In this document: positions 16,302 through 25,948 of the stretch, in pieces
Layout: the number at the start of each line of letters is the position of its first letter
How positions within the stretch are numbered: the first letter of the stretch is position 1
Source: an uncultured Pseudomonadales bacterium
GTDB lineage: Bacteria; Pseudomonadota; Gammaproteobacteria; Pseudomonadales; Azotimanducaceae
Reading direction: 5' to 3'
Assembly: GCA_938036875.1 (NCBI GenBank)
Contig: CALHVX010000126.1
Location: forward strand, 1 to 58,463
DNA length: 58,463 nucleotides
Translations under genes and position numbers: made by a program
Notes under the pieces: model-generated
What the model saw: only the letters and a program-made list of their open reading frames with translations
What the model was told of the DNA's origin: nothing
The model's database searches: none

Positions 16302-17093
16302 CTAAACAGTTCGATCACCAACGTTTTGTGCATAGCGTCGCACTGTTTCTTTGTATTCCTCTTCGGTGAACGCCCACTGTTGTAAGTCCGCATCAGCCCA
16401 ACCTAGTGCCATCCCAGAAGCGGACCGACCTAAGGCTGACGTGAGCGAACGGGTCATGGCAAGCGAAGCTGGGGGAACGGCAAGCAACTCATCCACTAGA
16501 GTTTTTGTTGTTGCCGCGAGTTCAGTAGTAGGGGCCACACGTTGTGCCCAACCGCTTTGCTTAAGCTCATCTGCTTTGACCTTTCGCGTTGTCATCACCC
16601 AATCCCGAGCGGTGGGTAGACCTACTTCGCGTGCAAGAAGCGGTGTGCCATTCCAGACGTTAGGGATACCCAGCGCAAGCTCCGGAATGCGAAAGACGAC
16701 ATCTTCTGCAATCACTCGAAAATCACACGCGGTTGCCATCAATGCGCCACCACCGATCACGTTCCCTTGCATGGAGGCAATGGTGACCTGGGGTATTCGG
16801 TCTAACTGCTCGAGTACTCTTTGCCAGGTTGCAGTGCGATTGCGCCGCGTTGACCAATCCCCTTCAACCTTTGGGTAAGAGGTGGTTTTGAGGTCAGCGC
16901 CAGAGCAGAAAGATTTGCCATTGCCCGAGAGCACCAGTAACCGGATATCCGGCCGTTCCATGAGCTCGTTGAGCGTGGTGGCTATTACTTTGCGAATGTT
17001 GTCGTTAAGGGCATTTAGCTGCTTGGGACGATCTAAAATCAGTCGGACCACCGCGTTGTCGTAAATTACTTGTATGCCGCTATTGGCTGTCAT
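16302..17093 (-). CDS. Enoyl-CoA hydratase/isomerase (crotonase) family protein
   Basis: 263 residues with the crotonase fold: GKSFCSGADLK (oxyanion hole), GNVIGGGALMATACDFRVIA, and FRIPELALGIPNVWNG. Compared with hydratases, the first catalytic Glu (in GGGCELA) is replaced (GGGALMA), whereas the second (PEL) is kept, so a typical hydration is uncertain; isomerase or other CoA chemistry is possible. First gene of a four-gene minus-strand operon. The upstream gap of about 135 bp is shared with the divergent gene at 17230. Confidence 0.83.
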   Translation of the reverse strand: MTANSGIQVIYDNAVVRLILDRPKQLNALNDNIRKVIATTLNELMERPDIRLLVLSGNGKSFCSGADLKTTSYPKVEGDWSTRRNRTATWQRVLEQLDRIPQVTIASMQGNVIGGGALMATACDFRVIAEDVVFRIPELALGIPNVWNGTPLLAREVGLPTARDWVMTTRKVKADELKQSGWAQRVAPTTELAATTKTLVDELLAVPPASLAMTRSLTSALGRSASGMALGWADADLQQWAFTEEEYKETVRRYAQNVGDRTV

Positions 17094-17229
17094 CTTGATC
17101 TCCGATTATTGGCTGGGCCGCTGGAACCAGGGTTTATGGCAAGCCTGTAGCGCTGGAGATGATCCAGTGCCCAGGATATGTCTATTCGGACGCTTTGCAC
17201 TGGTTTCCCGAACCGTCTAAAGTGCGCAA

Positions 17230-17937
17230 ATGAGTGATTATACAACGACCGCGGCGGCTCCGCGGAAAGGCTTCAGCGGCAAACAGGTGCTGCTGTTCAT
17301 CTTGCTGGCCATCGGCCTTACCGCCGGGGTGACTTACTATCTGATTCGTACCTACGTCTATGCATCGGATTTCAAGCCTGTAGAGTTATCCAAAAAGGAG
17401 CAGGTCAAGCTCGATGGTAAACTCCGCGTGTTGGGCGTAGACCCGCGCGAGTTGTTACCCAATGCTAACCGTGAAGCGCGCCCAGCGAATCAATTTGACG
17501 AGCAGGGCAACCTGCAGCCAGAACGTTACAGCGAAGAAGGCGCCAGCCGCGATATCTCATTAAGCGAACGAGAGCTCAATGCCATGCTGGCAAACAATTC
17601 AGATCTTGCGAAGCGCTTTGCTGTCGATCTGAGTAGCAACTTAGCCAGCGGCAAGCTGCTGGTTCCCGTTGACCCCGATTTTCCTGTGTTGGGTGGTAAA
17701 ACCCTGCGGGTGAACGCTGGCTTGGAGTTGGACTACCGTGACTCCCGCCCGGTAGTTATTCTGCGCGGCGTAAGCGTTATGGGTGTACCTATACCTAACG
17801 CTTGGCTTGGCAACTTGAAGAATGTGGACTTGGTTAACCAGTTTGGTGGTGGCCCAGGCATTTGGAAGAGTTTTGCTGATGGCGTAGAGATGATCGAAAT
17901 TCAAGACGGCCGTCTGAACATCAAACTGAAGGAATAA
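17230..17937 (+). CDS. Membrane-anchored protein of unknown function (LSERELNAML motif)
   Basis: 235 residues with a single N-terminal membrane helix (QVLLFILLAIGLTAGVTYYL) and a large outside domain. The segment DISLSERELNAMLANNSDLA followed by FAVDLSSNLASGKLLVPVDP and LRVNAGLELDYRD resembles the lipid-cavity-like pattern of YpmS/DUF2140 proteins, but I cannot claim homology. It ends 2 nt before the next gene, a crotonase, so the two are co-transcribed. No role can be assigned. Confidence 0.65.
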   Translation: MSDYTTTAAAPRKGFSGKQVLLFILLAIGLTAGVTYYLIRTYVYASDFKPVELSKKEQVKLDGKLRVLGVDPRELLPNANREARPANQFDEQGNLQPERYSEEGASRDISLSERELNAMLANNSDLAKRFAVDLSSNLASGKLLVPVDPDFPVLGGKTLRVNAGLELDYRDSRPVVILRGVSVMGVPIPNAWLGNLKNVDLVNQFGGGPGIWKSFADGVEMIEIQDGRLNIKLKE

Positions 17938-17939
17938 AC

Positions 17940-18737
17940 ATGAGCTTTCTCGCCCAAGAGCGTCACGGTCACGTGCTGCTAGTGACTATGTCGAGCCCGG
18001 ATACCCGCAATGCGTTAACCGGACCAGATCAATTTGAGGCTTTTGAAGCCGTTTGCGACCTAGCCAATAGCGATAAAGGTATCCGCGCGGTGGTATTGAC
18101 CGGCGCTGGCACCGCTTTTTGCGCTGGTGGCAATGTGAAAGACATGCGCGATCGTAAAGGTCTGTTTGCTGGCGATCCCTTTGATCAGTCAGAAGCCTAT
18201 CGCGAGGGGATTCAGCGCATTCCTCGTGCTATCTATGCTCTGGGTGTACCCATCATTGCCGCGGTGAACGGTGCGGCGGTAGGCGCTGGCTGTGATCTTG
18301 CCACCATGTGTGACATTCGGGTTGCTTCAACCAAGGCCATGTTTGCTGAGAGCTTTGTAAAGTTAGGCATTATTCCTGGTGACGGTGGCGCTTGGTTCTT
18401 GCCACGTGCGGTTGGTTACTCCAATGCCTGCAAAATGGCCTTTACCGGTGATGCGGTTAGCGCAGCAGATGCCCATGCGATGGGACTTGTCTCTGATTTG
18501 GTGGAGCCTGATGAGTTGATCTCCACTGCTATGGATATTGCCCAGCGTATTGCTGCGAACCCTCCGCATGCGGTGCGCTTAACCAAGCAATTGATGCGAG
18601 CTAGCAGAGATAGCGGTTTGGATGAATTACTGTCCATGTCAGCCACTTTTCAAGCGGTCTGCCATGCTGAGCCGGATCATGCAGAAGCCATTCAAGCGTT
18701 CTTTGAGAAGCGCCCGGGCAACTATCGCGAGAGGTAG
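17940..18737 (+). CDS. Enoyl-CoA hydratase/isomerase (crotonase) family protein
   Basis: 265 residues. Oxyanion-hole segments GTAFCAGGNVKDM and NGAAVGAGCDLATMCDIRVA are intact. The first catalytic position is Asp (GCDLA instead of GCELA), and the second site reads FAESFVKLGIIPGDGG rather than PEI.LG..PG.GG, with an Asp in the last loop. This is common in crotonases annotated for medium-chain or aromatic CoA esters, so hydratase activity is not assured. Good ribosome site (AAGGAATAAAC). Coupled to the membrane-anchored protein upstream; a hairpin follows the stop. Confidence 0.87.
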   Translation: MSFLAQERHGHVLLVTMSSPDTRNALTGPDQFEAFEAVCDLANSDKGIRAVVLTGAGTAFCAGGNVKDMRDRKGLFAGDPFDQSEAYREGIQRIPRAIYALGVPIIAAVNGAAVGAGCDLATMCDIRVASTKAMFAESFVKLGIIPGDGGAWFLPRAVGYSNACKMAFTGDAVSAADAHAMGLVSDLVEPDELISTAMDIAQRIAANPPHAVRLTKQLMRASRDSGLDELLSMSATFQAVCHAEPDHAEAIQAFFEKRPGNYRER

Positions 18738-18759
18738 ATCTACGTGCATTTGGCCTGAC

Positions 18760-18781
18760 AGGTTTGCAGCCCTGCAAACTT
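18760..18781 (+). terminator. Hairpin after crotonase gene
   Basis: Stem AGGTTTGCA / TGCAAACTT (9 bp, one G-T) with loop GCCC, 22 nt past the stop codon. No T tract follows, so efficiency is uncertain. Confidence 0.4.
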
Positions 18782-18824
18782 AAGGCTAGCCTACCCGCAC
18801 TGAAACATTGCAGGTGGGTACGAG

Positions 18825-20279
18825 ATGCAAGCTAAGCAGTCGGAAAATTCTTCGGGCGGGCGCACAGCGCTTGCCAAACTCTTGGTGATAGGTGCGTTGC
18901 TCGCCTTATGCGCGCCAACCCAAGCCGCGAATCAAGCGGTCGAGCAGGCAGCGTTTACCGTGCCAGCTGCAGACCAACCCTTTGTGACCAACGCTGTGCC
19001 TCATCTGCAGGCTTACCTGCGCATTGATACCGTGAATCCGCCTGGCAACGAAAGTCGAGGGGTGGCATACCTAGCTAAGCTGCTCGAGGCTGCAGGTATT
19101 GAATACGAAACAGCGGAATCAGCGCCAGGGCGCGGCAATATTTGGGCTCGCATACCGGGTGGTCGCAAACCAGCATTGGTGCTCTTACACCATATCGACG
19201 TCGTGCCATCTAACGAAGACTACTGGGACACCGAACCGCTCTCGGGTGAGATACGTGACGGTTACCTGTATGGGCGCGGTGCCTTGGATACAAAAGGCTT
19301 GGGCATTGCTCAGTTGGAGGCTTTTTTAGCGCTGCACGCTAGTGGACGTAAACCGAATCGCGATGTCATCTTTTTAGCGACGGCGGACGAAGAGGCCGGC
19401 GGTGAGTTTGGTGCGGGTTATATGGTTCGTGAGCATGCATCTTTATTTCGTAAGGTGGGCTTTTTGCTCAACGAGGGCGGCGGTGGTTCACAAACGCCGG
19501 GTGGACCTTTGTTCAGTGTTGAAGCAACCCAGAAAGTGCCGCTATGGTTGAAGTTGGTGGCGCGGGGTAATCCGGGTCACGGCTCAGCGCCACAAGCCGA
19601 AACGGCGGTGACGCGCCTGGTTCGAGCCTTGCATCGAATTTCGCAGACCAAGTTTCCGGCTCGCGCGCATCCGGCGGTTGCCGACATGTTTGCTGGCTTG
19701 GCGCCTTTTCAGGCGGGTGGGCAAGCGGCCAAGTTTGCGCAAATTGAAGAGTCTGTTAAAGATGCAAACTTTTTGGCGCAGCTTCAGCTAGACAATCCGC
19801 CTTTGCATGCGTTGTTGCGTAACACTTGCTCCATGACCCGGCTTCAGGGCAGCGCCAAAATCAATGTGGTACCAGCGGAGGTCACCGCTGAGCTAGATTG
19901 CCGATTGCTGCCTGATCAAGACCCGGCTGAGTTCACCAAAGAGTTGGCCGTGATTATCAACGATCCAGCGGTTGAGATAGAAAAGCTCATGGGCTTTTCT
20001 CCAGCGGTCAGCTCCATAGATACAGCGTTGTTCAAAGAGATCTCTGAATTGTTAACCGAGCGCTACCCGGGTAGTCGCATCTTGCCATCCGTTGCGGGCG
20101 GGTTTACCGATAGTCACTTTTTTCGTGATATGGGTATTGTCAGCTATGGGTTTGCCCCTTTTGTGCTGCCACCGACAGATCGACGGGGTATACATGGCAA
20201 CAACGAGCGCATTCTAGTGGCACAGCTTGAACAAGGCACCGCAACCTTCATTGAGCTATTGCGTCGGTTTACTCGGTAA
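18825..20279 (+). CDS. M20 family metallopeptidase, exported
   Basis: 484 residues. The N-terminus has a Sec signal (LLVIGALLALCAPTQAANQA). The M20/M25/M40 di-zinc site is complete: LLHHIDVVP (His), GRGALDTKG (bridging Asp), ADEEAGG (catalytic Glu and ligand Glu), and later EATQKVPLW and GGFTDSHFF (His). A lid/dimerisation domain occupies the middle (GNPGHGSAP). It would hydrolyse peptides, acyl-amino acids or similar amides in the periplasm. Monocistronic; convergent with the aminotransferase gene. Confidence 0.88.
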   Translation: MQAKQSENSSGGRTALAKLLVIGALLALCAPTQAANQAVEQAAFTVPAADQPFVTNAVPHLQAYLRIDTVNPPGNESRGVAYLAKLLEAAGIEYETAESAPGRGNIWARIPGGRKPALVLLHHIDVVPSNEDYWDTEPLSGEIRDGYLYGRGALDTKGLGIAQLEAFLALHASGRKPNRDVIFLATADEEAGGEFGAGYMVREHASLFRKVGFLLNEGGGGSQTPGGPLFSVEATQKVPLWLKLVARGNPGHGSAPQAETAVTRLVRALHRISQTKFPARAHPAVADMFAGLAPFQAGGQAAKFAQIEESVKDANFLAQLQLDNPPLHALLRNTCSMTRLQGSAKINVVPAEVTAELDCRLLPDQDPAEFTKELAVIINDPAVEIEKLMGFSPAVSSIDTALFKEISELLTERYPGSRILPSVAGGFTDSHFFRDMGIVSYGFAPFVLPPTDRRGIHGNNERILVAQLEQGTATFIELLRRFTR

Positions 20280-20292
20280 CGACGGCTTAGCT

Positions 20293-21555
20293 TTAGCTGG
20301 GTTTGAGCAACCCTGCAATTCGATCTAGCGCAGCGTCAAGCCCGGCCTCATCCAGGGTTAGGCTCAGACGCACGTAATTGTCAGCACTGGGGCCGAAGGC
20401 TCCGCCTGGAATGCTGGAGATACCGGCGCTGTCTAGCAGCCAGTCTGCAAAGTGCTCGCCGAGGGATGCGTCCGCGTTGTGGTTATCGTCCACCCAACGC
20501 AGGAAGCTTGGGGTTTGTACCGAGCTTGCATCAAGCATGACAAACATCCCGGCTTGTGGCGCATAGCTCGCCAACCCCATAACCTTTAATCGCTTGAGAA
20601 CATGGTCGCGGCGACCTTGGTAGGCCTTGCGCATTTGCTCAACGTCTTTGGCATCGTGTTGCAAAGCGTAGCTTGCAGCATCTTGAATGAACTGGCTGAC
20701 CCCAAAAAAGGCAGCAGCGGAATAATTCACCATGGCTTGGATCAACGCTTGGTCTCCAATAGCCCAACCCACACGCCAGCCGCTCATGGCATGGGATTTG
20801 GACAAGCCATCAATCACCAGGATGTTGCGGTAGTCGTCTGTGCAGTTGAGCAACGATCGATGTTTTTCCTCGAAAGTGATTAGCGAGTAGACCTCGTCGC
20901 AAATCAGCCACACGCCACGCTCAGCACAGCCCGTGGCCAGTTGCTGGAGTTGGACCTCGCTGAACATATTGCCGAGCGGGTTGCCGGGAGTATTGACCAA
21001 CACCGCTTTGATGGGCTGTGTGGGCGGTTGGCTATCGAGTTGAGTTAACAGTTGCGCGACGTCGAGCTGGAAGTCGGGTGCCCGTAAAGGCAGGGTCACA
21101 AGATCCAGCCCAAGCGCCGCAACAATACTGTGGTAACCCACGTACATGGGCTCCGGTATCAAAATGCTATCCCCTTCGTTGCAGATGCTAGCGCAGGCTG
21201 CGTAAAGGGCGGCGGTGGCACCAGGAAAGATGGCCACCTGCTCTACAGTGAATGGATTGCCGGTATTGGCGCTCTCCATGCAGGCGATGGTTTGACGTAG
21301 CTCCGTTTCACCTGCGGCAGGCGAGTAGTGTGTACGTCCAGCATTGATCCGGGTGATTACCTCCGTTGAGATTTCTGGCGGCGTGTCGAAATCTGGGTCA
21401 CCCACGCTCATCAAGATGACGTCTTCACCGCGTTGGGCTCTAGCAAGCGCGTCATAGTGTACGCGCCATACATCGGAGCCTGGCGCCGCTAGGCGTTGGC
21501 TTACGCGGCTGGTAGCGAGGCTGGGATCGGGTTTGGTGTTGGGCTCTTTAGGCAT
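20293..21555 (-). CDS. PLP-dependent class I/II aminotransferase
   Basis: 420 residues of the aspartate/aromatic aminotransferase fold type I. Visible: VGDPDFDTPPEISTEV (substrate loop), HYSPAAGETELR, LVNTPGNPLGN (N contacting PLP), ICDEVYSLI (Asp for the pyridine nitrogen), DGLSKSHAMSGWRVGW (Schiff-base Lys and phosphate-binding Arg), and a C-terminal YVRLSLT (Arg for the carboxylate). The amino donor is not predictable. Its 5' end is divergent from the giant membrane protein, with about 90 bp between the starts. Confidence 0.9.
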   Translation of the reverse strand: MPKEPNTKPDPSLATSRVSQRLAAPGSDVWRVHYDALARAQRGEDVILMSVGDPDFDTPPEISTEVITRINAGRTHYSPAAGETELRQTIACMESANTGNPFTVEQVAIFPGATAALYAACASICNEGDSILIPEPMYVGYHSIVAALGLDLVTLPLRAPDFQLDVAQLLTQLDSQPPTQPIKAVLVNTPGNPLGNMFSEVQLQQLATGCAERGVWLICDEVYSLITFEEKHRSLLNCTDDYRNILVIDGLSKSHAMSGWRVGWAIGDQALIQAMVNYSAAAFFGVSQFIQDAASYALQHDAKDVEQMRKAYQGRRDHVLKRLKVMGLASYAPQAGMFVMLDASSVQTPSFLRWVDDNHNADASLGEHFADWLLDSAGISSIPGGAFGPSADNYVRLSLTLDEAGLDAALDRIAGLLKPS

Positions 21556-21646
21556 GGTAGTGCAGCATCCAAAGTTGGCTGGTAGTTGGCGGCGCAGGAT
21601 GTTTCAATCGCGGCAGGTTAGCCGCCGAAACTCGATGGGGCAAGAT

Positions 21647-24600
21647 ATGAATGAAACTCTGGGTCAGATCGCAAATAGGGCATGTTTGAAGCTCGGCACA
21701 ACTGCTGTTTTGCTCTTGTTGTTACTGGGTTTTGGCAGCATGCCGCTGGCTGCAGCGCAAGCTTCAGCCGCATTGCCTTACCAGGTGCCACCAGCACTCG
21801 AATCCTGGGTGGATTGGGTACTGGCGAAGCATCCAGAACGGGTTTGCCCTTGGCAAGCCACTGGTGCAAAACGCGCCAACTGCCTGTGGGTCAACGGCAC
21901 AGAGATAGACCTTGGAGACAAAGGCTTGGACTTTCGTTTATCTGTCCAAGCCTATGCGCCCGGCAACCTGACGCTTCCAGGCAACACAAAATTTTGGCCA
22001 ACTCAAGTTCAGGTGAACGGCGAGGCGGCAGTAGTAACTCTAGCCGGTGGTAAACCGGCTGTGCAGCTAGCGGCTGGGCGCTTTGAAGTGACGGGCAAGA
22101 TGCAGTGGTCCCAGCGCCCGGATAACTTAGATCTACCAACGCACTTTGGGGTGTTACGAGTGCAGCGCAACGGCAAGCCAGTGCTGCGACCAACCGTCAA
22201 TGGTGGTCGATTACTGTTAACCGAGGGTCGAGCAACGTTGAATGTTGCGCAACCCATTAGCTTGTCTGTTGAGGTATTTCGCCGGGTTGTGGATGGCGCC
22301 CCGTTGCAGCTCCATACCTATTTGCGCCTTCGAGTGTCCGGTCCTTCTCGCATCGAGACGCTTGGGCAGGTCTTGTTGCCTAACTTCAAGGTTACCCACA
22401 TCAATAGCCCGCTGCCCGCGCGGTTGCAAAGCGATGGCAATTTGCAGATACAAGTGGAGCCGGGCGAACACCTCATTCAAGTGATGGCGCGAGCAGAGCA
22501 ACAGCTTGACCTGCTTGAACCCAAGCCCAAGACCGACAATTGGCCCCAGCAAGAAGTCTGGGCCTTCGCACCGCGGCGCGATTTACGCTTGGTGAATGTC
22601 AGCGGTGGTCATGGTGTTGATCTGTCACAGGTAAATGCACCTTTTGACGTGAACGGTCTACAAGGATTTACCCTTGCTGGTGACCAAGGTTTGCAACTGC
22701 AAGAGCAGCAGCGTGGCGATCCCAATCCTGCACCAGGGCAGCTTTCCATGCGTCGTTCGCTCTGGCTTAACTTCGACGGCAGTGGCTACGTGGTGCGCGA
22801 TGATCTCAACACTCAGCTTCGGCGTGCCGGGCGCTTGGCGGCTAGCTATTCGCTTGGCAGTGTAGAAGTTGATGGAACCCCACAATTGGTCACGCGCTTG
22901 GGTGAAGGTGAACCCGGTGTTGAGCTAGCCCCTGGTCAGCATCAGATCACTGCGGTGAGTGCAATTGCTCCTGGTGCCTTAACAACGGCCGTTGGTTGGA
23001 ACCTAGATGCGGATAGTTTGTCCGCCACGCTGCATTTGCCACCTGGGTGGCGTTTGTTGTGGGCAACGGGTGTGGATTCGGCGCCCAGTTCTTGGCTAGA
23101 GCGTTGGACCTTGTGGGATCTGTTCTTAGTGATCTTGTCCTTGGTTTTAGCTTGGCGGTTTTTGGGCGTGGGCTTTAGCCTGTTGCTTGGCTTTACGTTG
23201 TTGATTGCTTATCAGCAAAGTGTTGGTTTTGCCTTTGTTTGGCTGCTGTTGTTGCTGGTGGTTGTGGTCTTGCCTTACCTAAAGGCGACTAGGCTTCACG
23301 GCGTAGTGCGCATATCTGCGTTGTTGCTAGGTGGTGTCACGCTACTAGCGGCGCTGGGTGTTGCTATTGATCACGTTCGCCAGGGTATTTACCCACAGTT
23401 GGGTGGTGGGCAAGGGCATTGGGTGAATCAAACGGTGCAGATGGATACGGTTGGAGTGGAGCAACTCGAAATGGAGACCATGGCACCACCTGAGCAAGCC
23501 ACCATGGCGGACGACGGGATGATTCGTAAACAATCCCGCAAAGTGGGAGGCGCATTGAGCCCAAGTTCTCGGGAATCTTCAACTATTGAAGAGGTTGTGG
23601 TGACAGCATCTAGTCGCAAGCGGTTTCCGGACGGAATGCAAGTTCAAACTGGTCCCGGACAGCCGGCCTGGAACTGGGTACAGGCACCCCTGAACTGGCA
23701 TGGCCCTGTGGCTGCGGAGCAACCGTTGCAGCTCACCTTAATGCCACCGTTGCTGGTGCGCATTTGGCACTTCCTGATTGCGCTCACTGTCATATTGGTG
23801 AGCCTGTTGCTGTTGGTGCCTTTGCTGCCGTCCTTGCCATCGCTCCCGGGTTGGCTACGAACCTTAGCGCCGACAGCAAGCCGTGTGGCTAGTGTTGTTG
23901 TGCTTATCACCGCAATAGGCACATTAGCGCCAGCACCTAGTGCTAACGCCGCCAGCCTAACTGGTACGCCAGATCCGGCGTTGCTGCAAGAGTTGGAGCA
24001 ACGTTTGCTGGCGCCCCCAAAATGCATGCCCGGTTGCGCAAGCTTAGGGCCGGTACAGATTGGCTTAACCGCGGAAGCGTTAGATATCAAGTTGCAGGTG
24101 CATGTGGCTGCGTTGGTTGCGGTACCCATTCCGGGGAGCACCAATGGGTGGCAGCCCAGCCGCGTTACTGTTGGTGATTCGGCTGGTATCGTCAGTCGCA
24201 ACGCGAAAGGAGATCTAACCCTTGCGTTGCCTGCTGGCGTTCATGAGGTGCGGCTACAAGGTTCGCTGTCACAGTTGGAGCAGGTGGATCTAACTTTTGC
24301 GTTAGCACCCGCCATTGTATTGGTTGAGCAGCATGCGGCTTGGCAGGTACAAGGGTTGCGCAACCAAAGGCTGGTGCGACGTAACTTAAGTTTGGTTCGC
24401 AAACCCGCGGCAAAGAACGGCGCGCGGGAAACCGATAGCAAAGCGCGCGAGCAGCGTTTGCAACCCGATGTTGCGCCAGCTTATGTGCGCGTTGAACGTG
24501 ATTTAGAGTTTGGTTTGGATTGGCGGGTGGTGACTAAGGTGACGCGCCTCGCACCTCAGCGCGGCAGCTTTTCAGTCAAAATCCCCTTGCTGAATGGAGA

Positions 24601-25948
24601 GGCGGTTCTTGATGACAAAATTAATACGGCAACGGCAACGGCAAACGGCGTAGAGTCCGCCCAGTTGGTCTTTGGTGTCCGGCAATCGGTTGTTCGATGG
24701 GAAAGTCGATTGGAGCAAAACACTGAAGGTGCACCGCGTGCCTTAGTCCAGCTGGCAGCTCCGCCTATGCGTCAGCATCAAGAAGTTTGGTCCTTCCAAG
24801 GGTCCAATTTGTGGCACCTGCATTTTGCGCCCAGTGCCGGTTTGGTGGCTAGCACCATTAACGGTCGAGACGGCCCAGTGTTTTATCCGCGTAGCGATGA
24901 AACGCTGCAGGTTCGGCCTGAAGCCACGGTTCCAGTACCTGGTGCCAGCACGACGGTGCATTCCGTCAACTTAACCATGCAGCCTGGTGATCGTTTAGCG
25001 ACCAGTGACCTACAGCTGCGAATCCAATCTAGCCAGGGTGGGGACTACGGGCTTGAGCTGCCGGTGGGTGCGCAGCTTTCGGATGTCTGGATTGATGGCG
25101 AGCGCCAACCGTTGAGCTTGCGTGACAATCGTTTGGACTTGCCCTTAGCCACAGGTATGGCCAACTACCGAGTGACATGGCGCGCACCACAAGAGCAATC
25201 GTTAAGCTATACTACCGATGCGTTGAAGATGGCTAGCTCGCTGACCAACGTCTCGTTAAATCTAGACTTTCCGAAAGATCGTTGGGTCTTAGCGCTAGGT
25301 GGTCCAAGTCTTGGCCCAGCTTTGCTTTTTTGGGGCGTGTTTTTTGTGGTGGCTGGCGTTGGTTGGATTCTCTCCAGAATACCGGGTACAGCGCTACGTC
25401 CGCTGGATGCGCTGTTGCTTGCTTTTGGCTTGACCTTGTGCAACTTGCCCACTGCGGTGCTGGTGGCGGTTTGGGTCTTAGTGCTGCGAGCTAAAACCCA
25501 ATGGATAGAGCAGATCGAGCTGCACACCTTTCGCAACGCGGTGCAGGTGCTAACCGCGGGCCTAACGGTGATCACCGTCATTGGCTTGTTGGTTAGTGTA
25601 CCGATGGCATTGCTGGGTAGCCCGGACATGCAGGTAGTCGGTAACGGTAGCGGGTCTTACTTCTACCGTTGGTATGCAGATCAAGCAGATGGCAACCTGC
25701 CAACAGCCTGGGTTATCTCCTTACCCTTGTGGGTGTATCGAGTCGCCATGCTGCTATGGTCTTTGTGGTTAGCTTTTGCGCTGCTTCGTTGGCTGCGCTG
25801 GGGTTGGCAAGCTTGGTCAAAGCCTAAGACTTGGTACCCCAACGCGGCGGCGCAAGACAAGTTGGTGGTGGGTAGTCCTGATTCGGTTAAAGATCCATCG
25901 GTTCAACGTGAATCCGGGGTTGATCCACAAGGACCAGCGGTTAGTTGA
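21647..25948 (+). CDS. Giant exported/membrane protein with internal duplication and TonB-box-like motif
   Basis: About 1433 residues from ATG 21647 (an earlier in-frame ATG is at 21635). A signal peptide (VLLLLLLGFGSMPLAAAQA) leads to a beta-rich domain, then hydrophobic helices (about residues 489-575). Next is a hydrophilic linker containing IEEVVVTASSRKR (about residue 646), then two more helices (about 703-775), a second beta-rich domain, and a C-terminal block of five or so helices (about 1214-1385). The two beta domains look duplicated: LDFRLSVQAYAPGNLTLPGN aligns with LDIKLQVHVAALVAVPIPGS, each followed by a W/QP-V-V-x-x-G pattern. EEVVVTA is usually the TonB box of outer-membrane receptors. 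I do not recognise the family; an envelope role is likely. Confidence 0.75.
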   Translation: MNETLGQIANRACLKLGTTAVLLLLLLGFGSMPLAAAQASAALPYQVPPALESWVDWVLAKHPERVCPWQATGAKRANCLWVNGTEIDLGDKGLDFRLSVQAYAPGNLTLPGNTKFWPTQVQVNGEAAVVTLAGGKPAVQLAAGRFEVTGKMQWSQRPDNLDLPTHFGVLRVQRNGKPVLRPTVNGGRLLLTEGRATLNVAQPISLSVEVFRRVVDGAPLQLHTYLRLRVSGPSRIETLGQVLLPNFKVTHINSPLPARLQSDGNLQIQVEPGEHLIQVMARAEQQLDLLEPKPKTDNWPQQEVWAFAPRRDLRLVNVSGGHGVDLSQVNAPFDVNGLQGFTLAGDQGLQLQEQQRGDPNPAPGQLSMRRSLWLNFDGSGYVVRDDLNTQLRRAGRLAASYSLGSVEVDGTPQLVTRLGEGEPGVELAPGQHQITAVSAIAPGALTTAVGWNLDADSLSATLHLPPGWRLLWATGVDSAPSSWLERWTLWDLFLVILSLVLAWRFLGVGFSLLLGFTLLIAYQQSVGFAFVWLLLLLVVVVLPYLKATRLHGVVRISALLLGGVTLLAALGVAIDHVRQGIYPQLGGGQGHWVNQTVQMDTVGVEQLEMETMAPPEQATMADDGMIRKQSRKVGGALSPSSRESSTIEEVVVTASSRKRFPDGMQVQTGPGQPAWNWVQAPLNWHGPVAAEQPLQLTLMPPLLVRIWHFLIALTVILVSLLLLVPLLPSLPSLPGWLRTLAPTASRVASVVVLITAIGTLAPAPSANAASLTGTPDPALLQELEQRLLAPPKCMPGCASLGPVQIGLTAEALDIKLQVHVAALVAVPIPGSTNGWQPSRVTVGDSAGIVSRNAKGDLTLALPAGVHEVRLQGSLSQLEQVDLTFALAPAIVLVEQHAAWQVQGLRNQRLVRRNLSLVRKPAAKNGARETDSKAREQRLQPDVAPAYVRVERDLEFGLDWRVVTKVTRLAPQRGSFSVKIPLLNGEAVLDDKINTATATANGVESAQLVFGVRQSVVRWESRLEQNTEGAPRALVQLAAPPMRQHQEVWSFQGSNLWHLHFAPSAGLVASTINGRDGPVFYPRSDETLQVRPEATVPVPGASTTVHSVNLTMQPGDRLATSDLQLRIQSSQGGDYGLELPVGAQLSDVWIDGERQPLSLRDNRLDLPLATGMANYRVTWRAPQEQSLSYTTDALKMASSLTNVSLNLDFPKDRWVLALGGPSLGPALLFWGVFFVVAGVGWILSRIPGTALRPLDALLLAFGLTLCNLPTAVLVAVWVLVLRAKTQWIEQIELHTFRNAVQVLTAGLTVITVIGLLVSVPMALLGSPDMQVVGNGSGSYFYRWYADQADGNLPTAWVISLPLWVYRVAMLLWSLWLAFALLRWLRWGWQAWSKPKTWYPNAAAQDKLVVGSPDSVKDPSVQRESGVDPQGPAVS

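Noticed and set aside
23644-24201. 185-codon antisense ORF within the giant protein
   Set aside because: Low-complexity, no ribosome site or family pattern; shadow of the sense gene.
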